64,000 nucleotides of DNA from CBDHFN01 sp965262605 (GTDB taxonomy: Bacteria; Pseudomonadota; Alphaproteobacteria; JASGCL01), in contig CBDHFN010000003.1 in assembly GCA_965262605.1 (NCBI GenBank), positions 558,001 through 622,000 of the forward strand. Reading direction: 5' to 3'. A program made the translations under genes and the position numbers. Every line of letters begins with the position of its first letter. Position 1 is the first letter of the stretch. The notes beneath the pieces are model-generated. The model saw nothing but the letters and a program-made list of their open reading frames with translations. It had not been told where the DNA came from and did no database searches. Positions 52,401 to 61,151 of this stretch are shown in pieces.

Positions 52401-54167
52401 CAATTCAATTTGTGATTGGCTTAATTGGACAAATGTTGGTCTGCCGTGGTTGCATTGCCCAGAATTGGGCGTAATTTCCATTTCGCGTAATAACGCGTCC
52501 ATTTCCGCAAGACTTAATTTGCGCCCGGCACGAATTGAACCATGGCACGCCATCGTTGATAATAAGCGATTAATTTTTAAATTTAAATCATGCGATTGAA
52601 AAGTATCTTGGGCATTATCAATAATATCTTGCAATAATTTCAACGGCGAAGAACTGCTTAAAATAAACGGCACGGCATTAATTGTCAGGGTAATATCGTT
52701 TATTTTTCGTATATCCGCCCCTAATTTAAGATAATCCATGCGGTTTTGGTGAATAATTTCCACAATTTGCGCAGACGCATTTAAGGTTTCGGCAAATAAT
52801 AAATCTTGCGATGGCGCGTTTTTATCGGCATTATTAAAATAATTTTTTAATTTTTCATAAACTAATCGTTCATGGGCAGCGTGCTGGTCGGTGATAATCA
52901 TGGCGTTATTAGTTTGCGAAATAATATAAGTATCAAATAATTGGCATTTCGCCAAACCCAAGGGAAAATCATCATCGGCAATATGTTGTTCGCTGATTTT
53001 ATATGGTTCGCCAATCGGATTTTTATGGAAAATCGGCTCTTCTTTAAGGGCATTTATGCGCGGATTAATGGCATAATTATTATGATTTGCCTGAAATTGA
53101 AAATTGCGGTTAATATGCGCTGATTTTGGGGGCTGAATAATTTGCTGAATCATTCGTTGGCTGTTATGGCTGCTGGCATCAGTGCTTCGCGCTTGTAATG
53201 AATCGCGCAATGATTTAATAATAAATGAGCGAAGCGCGTTCGGGAATTTAAAGCGCACTTCTGATTTTGTCGGGTGCACATTAACATCAACGAAATGAAA
53301 ATCCATGGTTAAGTAAATCACGACTAACGGGTGGCGGTCGTGCGCCAAAACATCGGCGTAAGCAACCCGTAAAATATTTAATAATTGCTTGTCTTGCACG
53401 CATCTGCCATTAACAAAGAAAAATTGCTTTGTTCGGGTGCCAATATGAAAAGTTGGCAAGGAAATATACGATTCGCAACTATAATCCGCATCATTTTTAA
53501 TGGCATGAATATGATTTTTGGCGAAATCTTCGCCCATGACGGCATTAATTCGTTCTTTTTGGCTTTGAATCGGGTATTGGTCTTTAATTTTGCCATCAAT
53601 AATAAGGCTTATCGCAATTTGCGGGGTGCTAAGGGCGATTTTATCAACTAATTCGCTGATTTTCGCCATTTCGCCCCTGTCAGTTTGCAAGAAATTTAAC
53701 CGCGCGGGCGTGGCGTAAAATAAATCCTTAATGATAATTTTCGTGCCAATTTCGCCGCCGCAGGGGCTTGGGTCTTGAATTGCGCCCGCTTCGTTGATGA
53801 TACTCAAAGCATTTTGCATGTTTTTCGTGCGCGAAATTATCTGCATACGGCTTATTGAGCCAATTGCCGGTAATGCCTCACCGCGAAAGCCTAAATGCGG
53901 AATATGAATTAATTGCGAATCGGTTAATTTTGAAGTTGCATGCCTCTCTAAACATAGGATTAAATCGTCCCTGTCCATTCCCGAACCATTATCATCAACG
54001 ATAATTAAGGATTTGCCCGCTCGTTCAATGGTGATGGCAATTTTCGTTGCGCCCGCATCAATGGAATTTTCCACTAATTCTTTAATAACTGATGCTGGTC
54101 GTTCAATAACTTCACCCGCGGCAATGCGGTTGATGGTTTCTTTGGATAATCGCTGAATTTTATTCAT
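52383..54167 (-). CDS. mutL: DNA mismatch repair protein MutL
   Basis: In this 594-residue protein the N-terminal GHKL ATPase has 'LVENSIDAGATKI', 'DNGSGM', 'LGFRGEALPAIGSI' and 'FFVNGRCVQDKQL'. The C-terminal dimerisation part has 'DQHAAHERLVYE', an intact DQHAxxExxxxE endonuclease motif, and later 'ACHGSIRAG' and 'QCNHGRPT', the zinc-site motifs. It is thus a nicking MutL of the kind found where MutH is absent, as in most alphaproteobacteria. A long, poorly conserved linker joins the halves. Confidence 0.95.
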   Translation of the reverse strand: MNKIQRLSKETINRIAAGEVIERPASVIKELVENSIDAGATKIAITIERAGKSLIIVDDNGSGMDRDDLILCLERHATSKLTDSQLIHIPHLGFRGEALPAIGSISRMQIISRTKNMQNALSIINEAGAIQDPSPCGGEIGTKIIIKDLFYATPARLNFLQTDRGEMAKISELVDKIALSTPQIAISLIIDGKIKDQYPIQSQKERINAVMGEDFAKNHIHAIKNDADYSCESYISLPTFHIGTRTKQFFFVNGRCVQDKQLLNILRVAYADVLAHDRHPLVVIYLTMDFHFVDVNVHPTKSEVRFKFPNALRSFIIKSLRDSLQARSTDASSHNSQRMIQQIIQPPKSAHINRNFQFQANHNNYAINPRINALKEEPIFHKNPIGEPYKISEQHIADDDFPLGLAKCQLFDTYIISQTNNAMIITDQHAAHERLVYEKLKNYFNNADKNAPSQDLLFAETLNASAQIVEIIHQNRMDYLKLGADIRKINDITLTINAVPFILSSSSPLKLLQDIIDNAQDTFQSHDLNLKINRLLSTMACHGSIRAGRKLSLAEMDALLREMEITPNSGQCNHGRPTFVQLSQSQIELLFGRS

Positions 54168-54230
54168 GGCTCAAAATTAAATGATTTACTATAAAAAAGC
54201 AATCATATTCATTGCAACTTTGGATAATTT

Positions 54231-55418
54231 ATGCTAATCAGATTTATGCCTAAATTTTCTATTATTATGCCCGTTTATCATGGCATGCCTTATTTGCCTT
54301 TGGCGATTGATGCTATTCTTGCCCAAGATTGCCCTGATTGGGAATTAATCATTATTTGCGATGAATCGGGTGATGGGTCGTGGCAATATATTAACCAATT
54401 AACTGATGCACGAATCATTAAAATATATCATGCAAATCGTTTGGGTTTATCAGATTGCTGGAATTTAGGGTTTCAAATGGCAAAGGGTGAATTTTTGCTT
54501 GCCCACCCTTGCGATGATGTATCCCACCGCGAACGGCTAAGTATTTGCTTGCGGGCAATGAACGAAAACCCAAACGCCATGATAATTTTTGCGTCACTAA
54601 ATTTTATCAATGAACAGGGTAAAATTATTGATAGTTGGCGCGCGCTTGATTGCCCAAGCGATGCAATTAAGCAACAATTCTTGACAAGATGCGCCATGAA
54701 CCCCGCGGCGGCGATTTGGCGCAACGGCGATTACCCGCAAAAATATTGGCGCAAAGCCGTTGCTTATACTGATGATTATGATTTTATTTTGCGCTATATG
54801 GATTTGGGCGATATTATCACCAGCCAAGAATTTTTATATAATTTTCGCGTGCATAGCGGGTCAACTTCTATTGCGCAAAATTATTGGCAAAATTGCCAGC
54901 AATTATTGTTAAAAATATCGCATCATCAACGCCGTCAGGGCTTGCCAGATTTTTTGGATAATACCACGGATATTATTTGCGATTGGCGCGTGGCTTTTGC
55001 GCAAATCAATGACGAATATACGAAAAAAATTGCCCAAAAGCATTTGATTCGCGCCCTCCATACACCGAACGAACAAAATACACTAATTCGTGAGGAATGC
55101 GATAAATTAGGGATTAATATTCGCATCAGCGCGTTTCATGAAGTTGATGATGATGATAAAAAATATTTTATCAAAAATATTGGCAATATTTATCATAACC
55201 CCGAAACTTCCGTGCAAGATAAAGCGATTATTATAAAATTCATTCGCGATGATTGTGATATTAATTATTATAAATTACCCAAAACCAGCCTTGGGCTTTG
55301 GAGCGTGATTAAATTAGCGTGGCAGCATGGCTTATATAAAAAATTAATTCAAATTTTTTGGCACTTACCCCGCGAAATTATCGCCATGATTAAATATATT
55401 TGGGGATTCAAGGTATAA
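54231..55418 (+). CDS. Glycosyltransferase family 2 protein
   Basis: The 395-residue GT-A enzyme has 'FSIIMPVYHGMPYLPLAIDAILAQ', 'WELIIICDESGDGS', 'NRLGLSDCWNLGFQMAKGEFLLAHPCDD' with the metal-binding acidic pair, and an acceptor-side 'YTDDYDFILRYMDLGDI'. The C-terminal ~150 residues are helical and unassigned. The Met at 54246 is an alternative start. The gene stands alone between mutL and the puuA-like gene, near the fucose and glycan cluster. Confidence 0.87.
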   Translation: MLIRFMPKFSIIMPVYHGMPYLPLAIDAILAQDCPDWELIIICDESGDGSWQYINQLTDARIIKIYHANRLGLSDCWNLGFQMAKGEFLLAHPCDDVSHRERLSICLRAMNENPNAMIIFASLNFINEQGKIIDSWRALDCPSDAIKQQFLTRCAMNPAAAIWRNGDYPQKYWRKAVAYTDDYDFILRYMDLGDIITSQEFLYNFRVHSGSTSIAQNYWQNCQQLLLKISHHQRRQGLPDFLDNTTDIICDWRVAFAQINDEYTKKIAQKHLIRALHTPNEQNTLIREECDKLGINIRISAFHEVDDDDKKYFIKNIGNIYHNPETSVQDKAIIIKFIRDDCDINYYKLPKTSLGLWSVIKLAWQHGLYKKLIQIFWHLPREIIAMIKYIWGFKV

Positions 55419-56780
55419 TTAAACATTTGTTAACAAATATTTTCGTTCCCATGAGCTAATAACTTGGTGATACATATCAAATTCATATAATTTTACCGCG
55501 CAATAAAGGTCAACGAATTTCGCGCCCAGAATTTTTTTCATTTCGCGGCTATGGCTCATTTTATAAATTGAATCTTGCAACGACCTTGGTAAATTATTGG
55601 CTAATTTATAAGCATTACCTTCAACTTCGCGCCCCGGTGAAATTTTTTGCTGCATACCCAATAAGCCACAAGCAAGCGTGCCAGCAAAGGCTAAATAAGG
55701 ATTAGTATCCGCGCCAATTACGCGGTTTTCAACGCGTCTTGATGCGGGACTTGATAAAGGCACGCGCAAACCCACGGTGCGATTATCCACCCCCCAATGC
55801 AAATTAATCGGGGCATCAAAATAAGGGGCAATGCGCCGATAGCTGTTTACATTCGGGGCAAATAAAGGGAAAGCTTGGGGAATATATTTTTTTAATCCGC
55901 CAATGTAATTTAATAAATTTTTAGAATCGCGCCCAGATTTTGTGGAAAAAATATTGGATTTATCATTATTATGCACGATTGATTGGTGAATATGCATGGC
56001 TGAACCCGGCTTATCCTGATGCGGTTTCGCCATAAAAGTGGCATAAACCCCGTGTTCCAACGCCGCGCGGCGCACTAATCGCTTAAAATATGAAACTTGG
56101 TCGGCTAAATGTAAAGCATTGCCATGATTAAAATTAAATTCCAATTGTACTGGACCTGCTTCGTGGGTAATAGTATCCACGCCGATTTTCATAATTTCGC
56201 AATATTCGTAAATTTTGTCAATAATTGGATCATATTCGTATAATTGATCAATACCATAAGCTTGTGCGCCAAATTCGCTGCGCCCAGAGGTACCGTCTGG
56301 CACTTCAAGCGGGTAATCAGGGTCAATGTTTTTTTGCACTAAGTAAAATTCAACTTCGGGGGCAACAATCGGCGATAAACCCATTTTGTCGTAATCGGCA
56401 AGAATTTTTTTCAAAACAGAACGCGGGGCAAAATCAATAATATCATGTTTCGCATCAACTACATCACAAATAATTTGGGCGGTTTTATTGCTAAACCAAG
56501 GCACAATTTGCAGGGTTTTTTCATCAGGTATTAAAATTATATCATTATCATTATAATTCATGACATCATCAAGGTCAAATTCGGCGCATTCGCCATTAAC
56601 CATTTGCGAAAAAATTGAAATTGGTAATTTTAACCCAAATGGTAAATCAGCCAAAAATTTTCGCGCTGGTATAATTTTGCCACGAAAAATACCATTTAAA
56701 TCTGGCACTAAACATTCAATTTCATCAATATTATGGGCTTTAATCCAAGATTCTATATATTTTAAATCACTCATAACCAT
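55419..56780 (-). CDS. puuA: Glutamine-synthetase-like ligase, probable gamma-glutamylpolyamine synthetase (PuuA-like)
   Basis: The 453-residue protein has a GS N-terminal domain ('IECLVPDLNGIFRGKIIPARKF'). Its catalytic barrel carries 'VAPEVEFYLV', 'THEAGPVQLEFNFNHGNAL', 'TFMAKPHQDKPGSAMHIHQSI' and 'YRRIAPYFDAPINLHWGVDNRT'. These wordings resemble PuuA, which joins glutamate to putrescine, more than GlnA, and the GlnA adenylylation tyrosine loop is not seen. The PotABC-type importer and binding protein in this window fit a polyamine route. A second Met at 56774 is an equally good start. Confidence 0.78.
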   Translation of the reverse strand: MVMSDLKYIESWIKAHNIDEIECLVPDLNGIFRGKIIPARKFLADLPFGLKLPISIFSQMVNGECAEFDLDDVMNYNDNDIILIPDEKTLQIVPWFSNKTAQIICDVVDAKHDIIDFAPRSVLKKILADYDKMGLSPIVAPEVEFYLVQKNIDPDYPLEVPDGTSGRSEFGAQAYGIDQLYEYDPIIDKIYEYCEIMKIGVDTITHEAGPVQLEFNFNHGNALHLADQVSYFKRLVRRAALEHGVYATFMAKPHQDKPGSAMHIHQSIVHNNDKSNIFSTKSGRDSKNLLNYIGGLKKYIPQAFPLFAPNVNSYRRIAPYFDAPINLHWGVDNRTVGLRVPLSSPASRRVENRVIGADTNPYLAFAGTLACGLLGMQQKISPGREVEGNAYKLANNLPRSLQDSIYKMSHSREMKKILGAKFVDLYCAVKLYEFDMYHQVISSWERKYLLTNV

Positions 56781-56892
56781 AATTATAGCATAATTATACG
56801 AATTTGCAAGCTAAATATCCGCGGGACTTCACCATTTTTTGATAAAATTTTATCCTTAAAGAAAAATGGGCAATGTCCAGTTTAAACAAATA

Positions 56893-56921
56893 TTGACTTT
56901 GTAATTATCTTATCTTATATA
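56893..56921 (+). promoter_or_regulatory. Promoter candidate for smpB
   Basis: TTGACT (56893-56898) and TATATA (56916-56921) are spaced by 17 bp, 70 bp before the smpB start. The rest of the 56781-56990 gap shows nothing else. Confidence 0.5.
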
Positions 56922-56990
56922 AATACCATAAGTATTATGTTGCATTAAGCTTAATGGAACAAACTTATAGAATAATAAAATATAAAAAAC

Positions 56991-57482
56991 ATGGCGAAAC
57001 AAGCAAATAAAAATTCTTACATTAATTTTGGTAAAATATCGGAAAATCGGCGCGCCAAATTTGATTATGAAATCTTAGAAATTATGATAGCAGGCATCGT
57101 GCTTAGCGGAGCTGAGGTTAAATCATTGCGCCTTGGGCATTGCACGATAGCTGATGCCTTTGCTAATGTGCAACAAGGCGAATTTTATTTGCTTAATATG
57201 AATATTGAGGATTATAAATTCGCGCGTCACGACCAAAAAATTATTCCTAAACGCAACCGCAAATTATTATTACGCAAAAAAGAAGCCGCAAAATTAATTG
57301 GTAAAATAAAAAAAGACGGCATTACGCTTGTGCCTTTGGAAATTTTCTTTAATGAAAAAGGCATTGCCAAGGTTAAACTTGCCCTTGCCAAGGGTAAAAA
57401 TTCGGTTGATAAACGCCAAACCATTCAAAATCGCGAATGGGATCGCGCGAAATCCCGTATTTTAAAGGAAAATAATCAATGA
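56991..57482 (+). CDS. smpB: SsrA-binding protein SmpB
   Basis: SmpB delivers tmRNA to stalled ribosomes. The 163-residue protein has 'NRRAKFDYEILEIMIAGIVLSGAEVKSLRLGHCTIADAFANV', 'EFYLLNMNIEDYKFARH', 'RNRKLLLRKKEAAKLIGKI' and the basic tail 'KGKNSVDKRQTIQNREWDRAK'. Length and motifs are normal. Its stop overlaps the RNase-like gene by 4 bp. Confidence 0.96.
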   Translation: MAKQANKNSYINFGKISENRRAKFDYEILEIMIAGIVLSGAEVKSLRLGHCTIADAFANVQQGEFYLLNMNIEDYKFARHDQKIIPKRNRKLLLRKKEAAKLIGKIKKDGITLVPLEIFFNEKGIAKVKLALAKGKNSVDKRQTIQNREWDRAKSRILKENNQ

Positions 57483-58333
57483 AAGATATTTTAATCAAGC
57501 GCCATGACCAAGATATAATTTTAGTAATGTTTGATGAACATAATCAACCATGCTGGTTAATTAAACAATCGGATATACCCGGTAATATCGTGCCCATGGT
57601 GGTGCAAAAAATTCTTGGCAATCAGGCGCGCGGGGAAATTGTGATTGATGGCGCGGCTTGTTTAGCGTTCACCAAATTACCCGCGGGGCATAAAATCACC
57701 CAAGGCACAAAAATCATGATTAAAATTAACGCCAAACCCCAAAAAGGTAAAGGCGCAAAATGCACCATGATGCCTGCCGATTCAGCGCCATTAACAAGGG
57801 ATATTTGGGATTATATTCAAGATAATTTTCACCCACAAACCGCAATTACGATTGGCGGGCGCGATTTATGGGCGGCAGCAAAACAAAAAATTCCGCAATT
57901 TAAATTAGCGTGTTTAGACAAAGACAATATTTTTGACCATCAGCATATTTACCAACACGCCGTGCAACCACAACAAATTAGCGAAAATGGCACGATTTTT
58001 CAGATTCACACCACGCCCGCGGGCACCATCATTGACATTGATTCCGATAGAAATTTTGTTCAACTTAAAAATGATAATGATATTATGGATTTTAATCAAA
58101 AATCTTGCCGTGAATGCGCCCGCATTATCGCCGTGCAATCTTTGTCGGGGTTAGTTATGATTGATTTTTTAAAACCGAAAAATCGCAATTTATTAAAAAC
58201 GCTGTGTAATCCTTTGCGGGCGCAATTTAAAAGCCATTATATCCATGGGCATGTTTTGGGGTTCGGACCCGCGCAATTATGCGAAATAACCATTGATTGG
58301 GGCATTGCGCCGTTAAATGAACGGGTTATTTAA
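57479..58333 (+). CDS. Short RNase E/G-family protein
   Basis: The 284-residue protein resembles the catalytic half of RNase E/G. 'PAGTIIDIDSDRNF' corresponds to the segment with the first catalytic Asp, and 'LSGLVMIDFLKP' to the one with the second. It keeps these two metal-binding residues. It lacks the zinc-link cysteine motif and the long C-terminal scaffold, and I see no complete S1 domain. Similar short 'ribonuclease E/G' proteins occur in alphaproteobacteria. The 4-bp overlap with smpB suggests that the two are made together. Activity is inferred. Confidence 0.7.
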   Translation: MKDILIKRHDQDIILVMFDEHNQPCWLIKQSDIPGNIVPMVVQKILGNQARGEIVIDGAACLAFTKLPAGHKITQGTKIMIKINAKPQKGKGAKCTMMPADSAPLTRDIWDYIQDNFHPQTAITIGGRDLWAAAKQKIPQFKLACLDKDNIFDHQHIYQHAVQPQQISENGTIFQIHTTPAGTIIDIDSDRNFVQLKNDNDIMDFNQKSCRECARIIAVQSLSGLVMIDFLKPKNRNLLKTLCNPLRAQFKSHYIHGHVLGFGPAQLCEITIDWGIAPLNERVI

Positions 58334-59813
58334 TCGGTAAAGTAATAAATCTTGTTTGGGCGGTTTCGTCCAAAATCATTAATAAAATTGCCCTGCGCCC
58401 ATTTTTAATCGCGGCTTCAATTTTATTTTTTGCATCCTCGGGGCTGATAATTTTTTCTTGATTAATGCCGATAATAATCGCGCCATTACCGATACCTCGT
58501 TCATTGGCGATGGATTTACTATCAGTTTTAACGATAACCGCGCCTTTAACATCATCGGCTAATTTTAACGCTTTGCGGGCATCATCGCTAATTGGGGCAA
58601 GGGTTATGCCCAATTGGGGAATTTCCACACCATTTTTTGACGCGGGTGCTTTGGGGATTTTTTTATCGGGTGTTTTTTCAGCAAAACTTGCTTTTTCTAA
58701 TTCGCCTAAAATAACATCAAGGGTTAATTCTTTGCCCGAACGGAATATTTTAACTGGCACTTTTTTGCTAATTTCGCGTGAAGCAACAATTCTGGGTAAT
58801 TGCCGTGAATTTTTAATTACCACGCCGTCAAATTCTAAAATAATATCACCTTCTTTGAAATTAGCGGTTTCAGCGGGGCTATTTTTTTGCACCCCTGATA
58901 CTAAGGCACCGCGTGGTGCGCCCGTTAAGCCAAGGCTTTGGGCGATTTCTTCATTAACTTCTTGAATCGCCACTCCCAACCAGCCGCGTTTAGTTGTGCC
59001 AAATTTTTTAATTTGTTCAATGACTTCTTTGGCTTGCGCCGAGGGAATTGCAAAACCAATGCCGATGGAGCCACCAGTTTGCGAAAAAATCGCGGTATTA
59101 ATGCCGATAACTTTGCCATCAGTGTTAAATAATGGTCCGCCCGAATTGCCACGATTAATGGACGCATCAGTTTGAATAAAATCATCATAGGGTCCATTTT
59201 GAATATCGCGCCCCCGTGCCGAAACAATCCCCGCCGTCACAGTGCCGCCCAAGCCTAATGGGTTGCCAATCGCAATTACCCAATCACCGACACGAATTTT
59301 ATTAGAATCGCCAAATTGCGCAAATGGCAAATTTTGGGCTTTGATTTTTAATAAAGCTAAATCTGTCCTGTCGTCAGAACCAATGACTTCGGCGGGATAT
59401 TCGCGCTCGTCCGCTAAAACCACGATAATTTCGGTTGCGCCTTGAATAACATGGTTATTGGTCACTATCACGCCATCGGATTGAATGATAAAACCCGAAC
59501 CCAATGAAGTCGCCTTTTGTTTTTTATCTTTATCTTTATCTTTATTTTCTGGTGGTCTTTTTAAGCCATTGCCAAATTTTTCCAAAAATTCTTCCATGGG
59601 AAAGCCGGGGGGGAATCCGTATAATTCGGCTAAATCACGCCCGGAAACTTCTTGGGTCGTTCTGATATTTACAACCATTGGCGTTAATGGTTCAACAATA
59701 TCGGCAAATGAATCGGGGGCTTTTTGCCGTCCAAAAGCCTGCGCGTTTGTGGGGCTTATAGCAATAAAAAAAATAGCGAAAATAGCGATTAAACCATGGT
59801 ATTTATTGTTCAT
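58326..59813 (-). CDS. degP: Periplasmic serine protease DegP/HtrA (Do family)
   Basis: The 495-residue envelope protease/chaperone has a Sec signal peptide (MNNKYHGLIAIFAIFFIAISPTNAQA). The catalytic triad is seen in 'VTNNHVIQG' (His), 'DDRTDLALLKI' (Asp) and 'NRGNSGGPLF' (Ser). Two PDZ domains follow at about 300-390 and 400-490. A Lys/Asp-rich insert 'ENKDKDKDKKQKATS' lies in the LA-loop region before 'LGSGFII'. It overlaps the ABC ATPase gene by 4 bp. Confidence 0.94.
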   Translation of the reverse strand: MNNKYHGLIAIFAIFFIAISPTNAQAFGRQKAPDSFADIVEPLTPMVVNIRTTQEVSGRDLAELYGFPPGFPMEEFLEKFGNGLKRPPENKDKDKDKKQKATSLGSGFIIQSDGVIVTNNHVIQGATEIIVVLADEREYPAEVIGSDDRTDLALLKIKAQNLPFAQFGDSNKIRVGDWVIAIGNPLGLGGTVTAGIVSARGRDIQNGPYDDFIQTDASINRGNSGGPLFNTDGKVIGINTAIFSQTGGSIGIGFAIPSAQAKEVIEQIKKFGTTKRGWLGVAIQEVNEEIAQSLGLTGAPRGALVSGVQKNSPAETANFKEGDIILEFDGVVIKNSRQLPRIVASREISKKVPVKIFRSGKELTLDVILGELEKASFAEKTPDKKIPKAPASKNGVEIPQLGITLAPISDDARKALKLADDVKGAVIVKTDSKSIANERGIGNGAIIIGINQEKIISPEDAKNKIEAAIKNGRRAILLMILDETAQTRFITLPIK

Positions 59814-60787
59814 GACTCAGCCTTTGTTTTGGTAAGTTGGATAAAAATATCTTCAAGGTCAACTTCACGCGTTGATATATCTTCTATGATAATTTGATGG
59901 CTTGCTAAAATTGCCAAAATATCATTGACTTTTTGGCTTGAAGGTAAATATTGCACAATGAGTTTAATGCCTTCTTCGTCGGTGGTTTGAGTCGTTTGAA
60001 ATTGCACAAACATCGGCGAATCGGCGGGCAGTTTGGCGTGGATTTTAAAAATTAACGATTTCGCATCAATGCGTTTAAGCAGGGTTTTCTTTGGCTCATT
60101 AATAATTAATTTGCCTTGATTAATTATCGCGATATGGTCGCATAATTCTTGGGCTTCTTCTAAATAATGGGTTGTCAGCAAAATAGTCACGCCCTTGCGG
60201 TTTAATTCCATGACATTATCCCATAATTGGCGGCGCAATTCAACATCAACGCCAGCCGTGGGTTCGTCAAGCACTAAAATCGGGGGATTATGCACCATCG
60301 CCTTGCCGACTAAAAGCCTTCTTCGCATACCGCCAGATAACGATCTTGCGTAAGCGCGGGCTTTGTCTTTTAAGCCGATTAATTCTAAAATTTCTTGGGT
60401 GCGCCGAAGTGGTTTAGCTATGCCATATAAGCCTGCTTGTAATTCTAATAAATCTTCGGGCACAAAAAACGGGTCAATATTAAGCTCTTGGGGCACGATA
60501 CCAATGGCACTGCGGGCATTACGGGGTTCTTTATCAATGTCAATATCCCAAATTTTAACCTTGCCGCTTGATTTAATCACTAAGCCTGCTAAAATATTAA
60601 TTAAAGTAGATTTGCCCGCGCCATTTGGTCCCAACAACGCATAAACCGACCCGCGCGGAATATTTAGCGAAATGCCATCTAATGCGCATAATTCCCCGCC
60701 ACCTTTTTTCTTATAATTTTTGCGTAAATCCTTTATTTCAAGGGCAAATTCAGGGGCGGATTTTGAATTATTTTCGGTGTGTTGCAT
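59810..60787 (-). CDS. ABC-2-type transporter ATP-binding protein
   Basis: The 325-residue ATPase has Walker A 'GPNGAGKST', signature 'LSGGMRRRLLVGKAM', Walker B 'ILVLDEPTAGVD' and the switch 'TTHYLEEAQEL'. A C-terminal accessory part starts at about 230. It resembles DrrA/YadG-type exporters for lipids, drugs or polysaccharides. No permease gene adjoins it: degP is downstream and tRNAs are upstream. The partner must be elsewhere. Confidence 0.9.
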   Translation of the reverse strand: MQHTENNSKSAPEFALEIKDLRKNYKKKGGGELCALDGISLNIPRGSVYALLGPNGAGKSTLINILAGLVIKSSGKVKIWDIDIDKEPRNARSAIGIVPQELNIDPFFVPEDLLELQAGLYGIAKPLRRTQEILELIGLKDKARAYARSLSGGMRRRLLVGKAMVHNPPILVLDEPTAGVDVELRRQLWDNVMELNRKGVTILLTTHYLEEAQELCDHIAIINQGKLIINEPKKTLLKRIDAKSLIFKIHAKLPADSPMFVQFQTTQTTDEEGIKLIVQYLPSSQKVNDILAILASHQIIIEDISTREVDLEDIFIQLTKTKAES

Positions 60788-60828
60788 TGTTTTTCTTTAT
60801 AGTTGAATTTAATATTATTATGATATGA

Positions 60829-60914
60829 TGGTGCCCAGAAGAAGATTCGAACTTCCACAGTGTTACCACCACTAGTACCTGAAACTAGCGCGTCTACCAT
60901 TTCGCCATCTGGGC
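60829..60914 (-). tRNA. tRNA-Leu (CAG)
   Basis: On the minus strand the acceptor stem GCCCAGA begins at 60914 and pairs with TCTGGGC at 60833-60839 (read in complement). Discriminator A and encoded CCA follow (60829-60831). The anticodon loop TTCAGGT gives CAG. A class II long variable arm is present. Length is 86 nt with CCA. Confidence 0.95.
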
Positions 60915-60927
60915 TATTAGCCTAAAT

Positions 60928-61002
60928 TGGCGACCCCAACGGGGTTCGAACCCGTGTTTAAACCTTGAAAGGGTCTTGTCCTAACCGCTAGACGATGGGG
61001 TC
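60928..61002 (-). tRNA. tRNA-Glu (UUC)
   Basis: On the minus strand it starts GACCCCA at 61002, with the matching TGGGGTC arm, discriminator G and encoded CCA at 60928-60930. The anticodon loop CTTTCAA gives UUC. The T arm carries GGTTCGAAC. It lies 13 bp from tRNA-Leu(CAG), and the two are probably one transcript. Length is 75 nt with CCA. Confidence 0.95.
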
Positions 61003-61151
61003 TTAAATTCAAGATACCCTGCTTTTACCAAATAATCGCGCAATGTCAAGGCTTTTTTTTCTTTTTTTCAATTTTGGGATTGTGATGATATTATTGGCTG
61101 ATTCCATCGCCTCTGATTCATTCTATTGCATGTGGGTTTAATATCTTGCAA

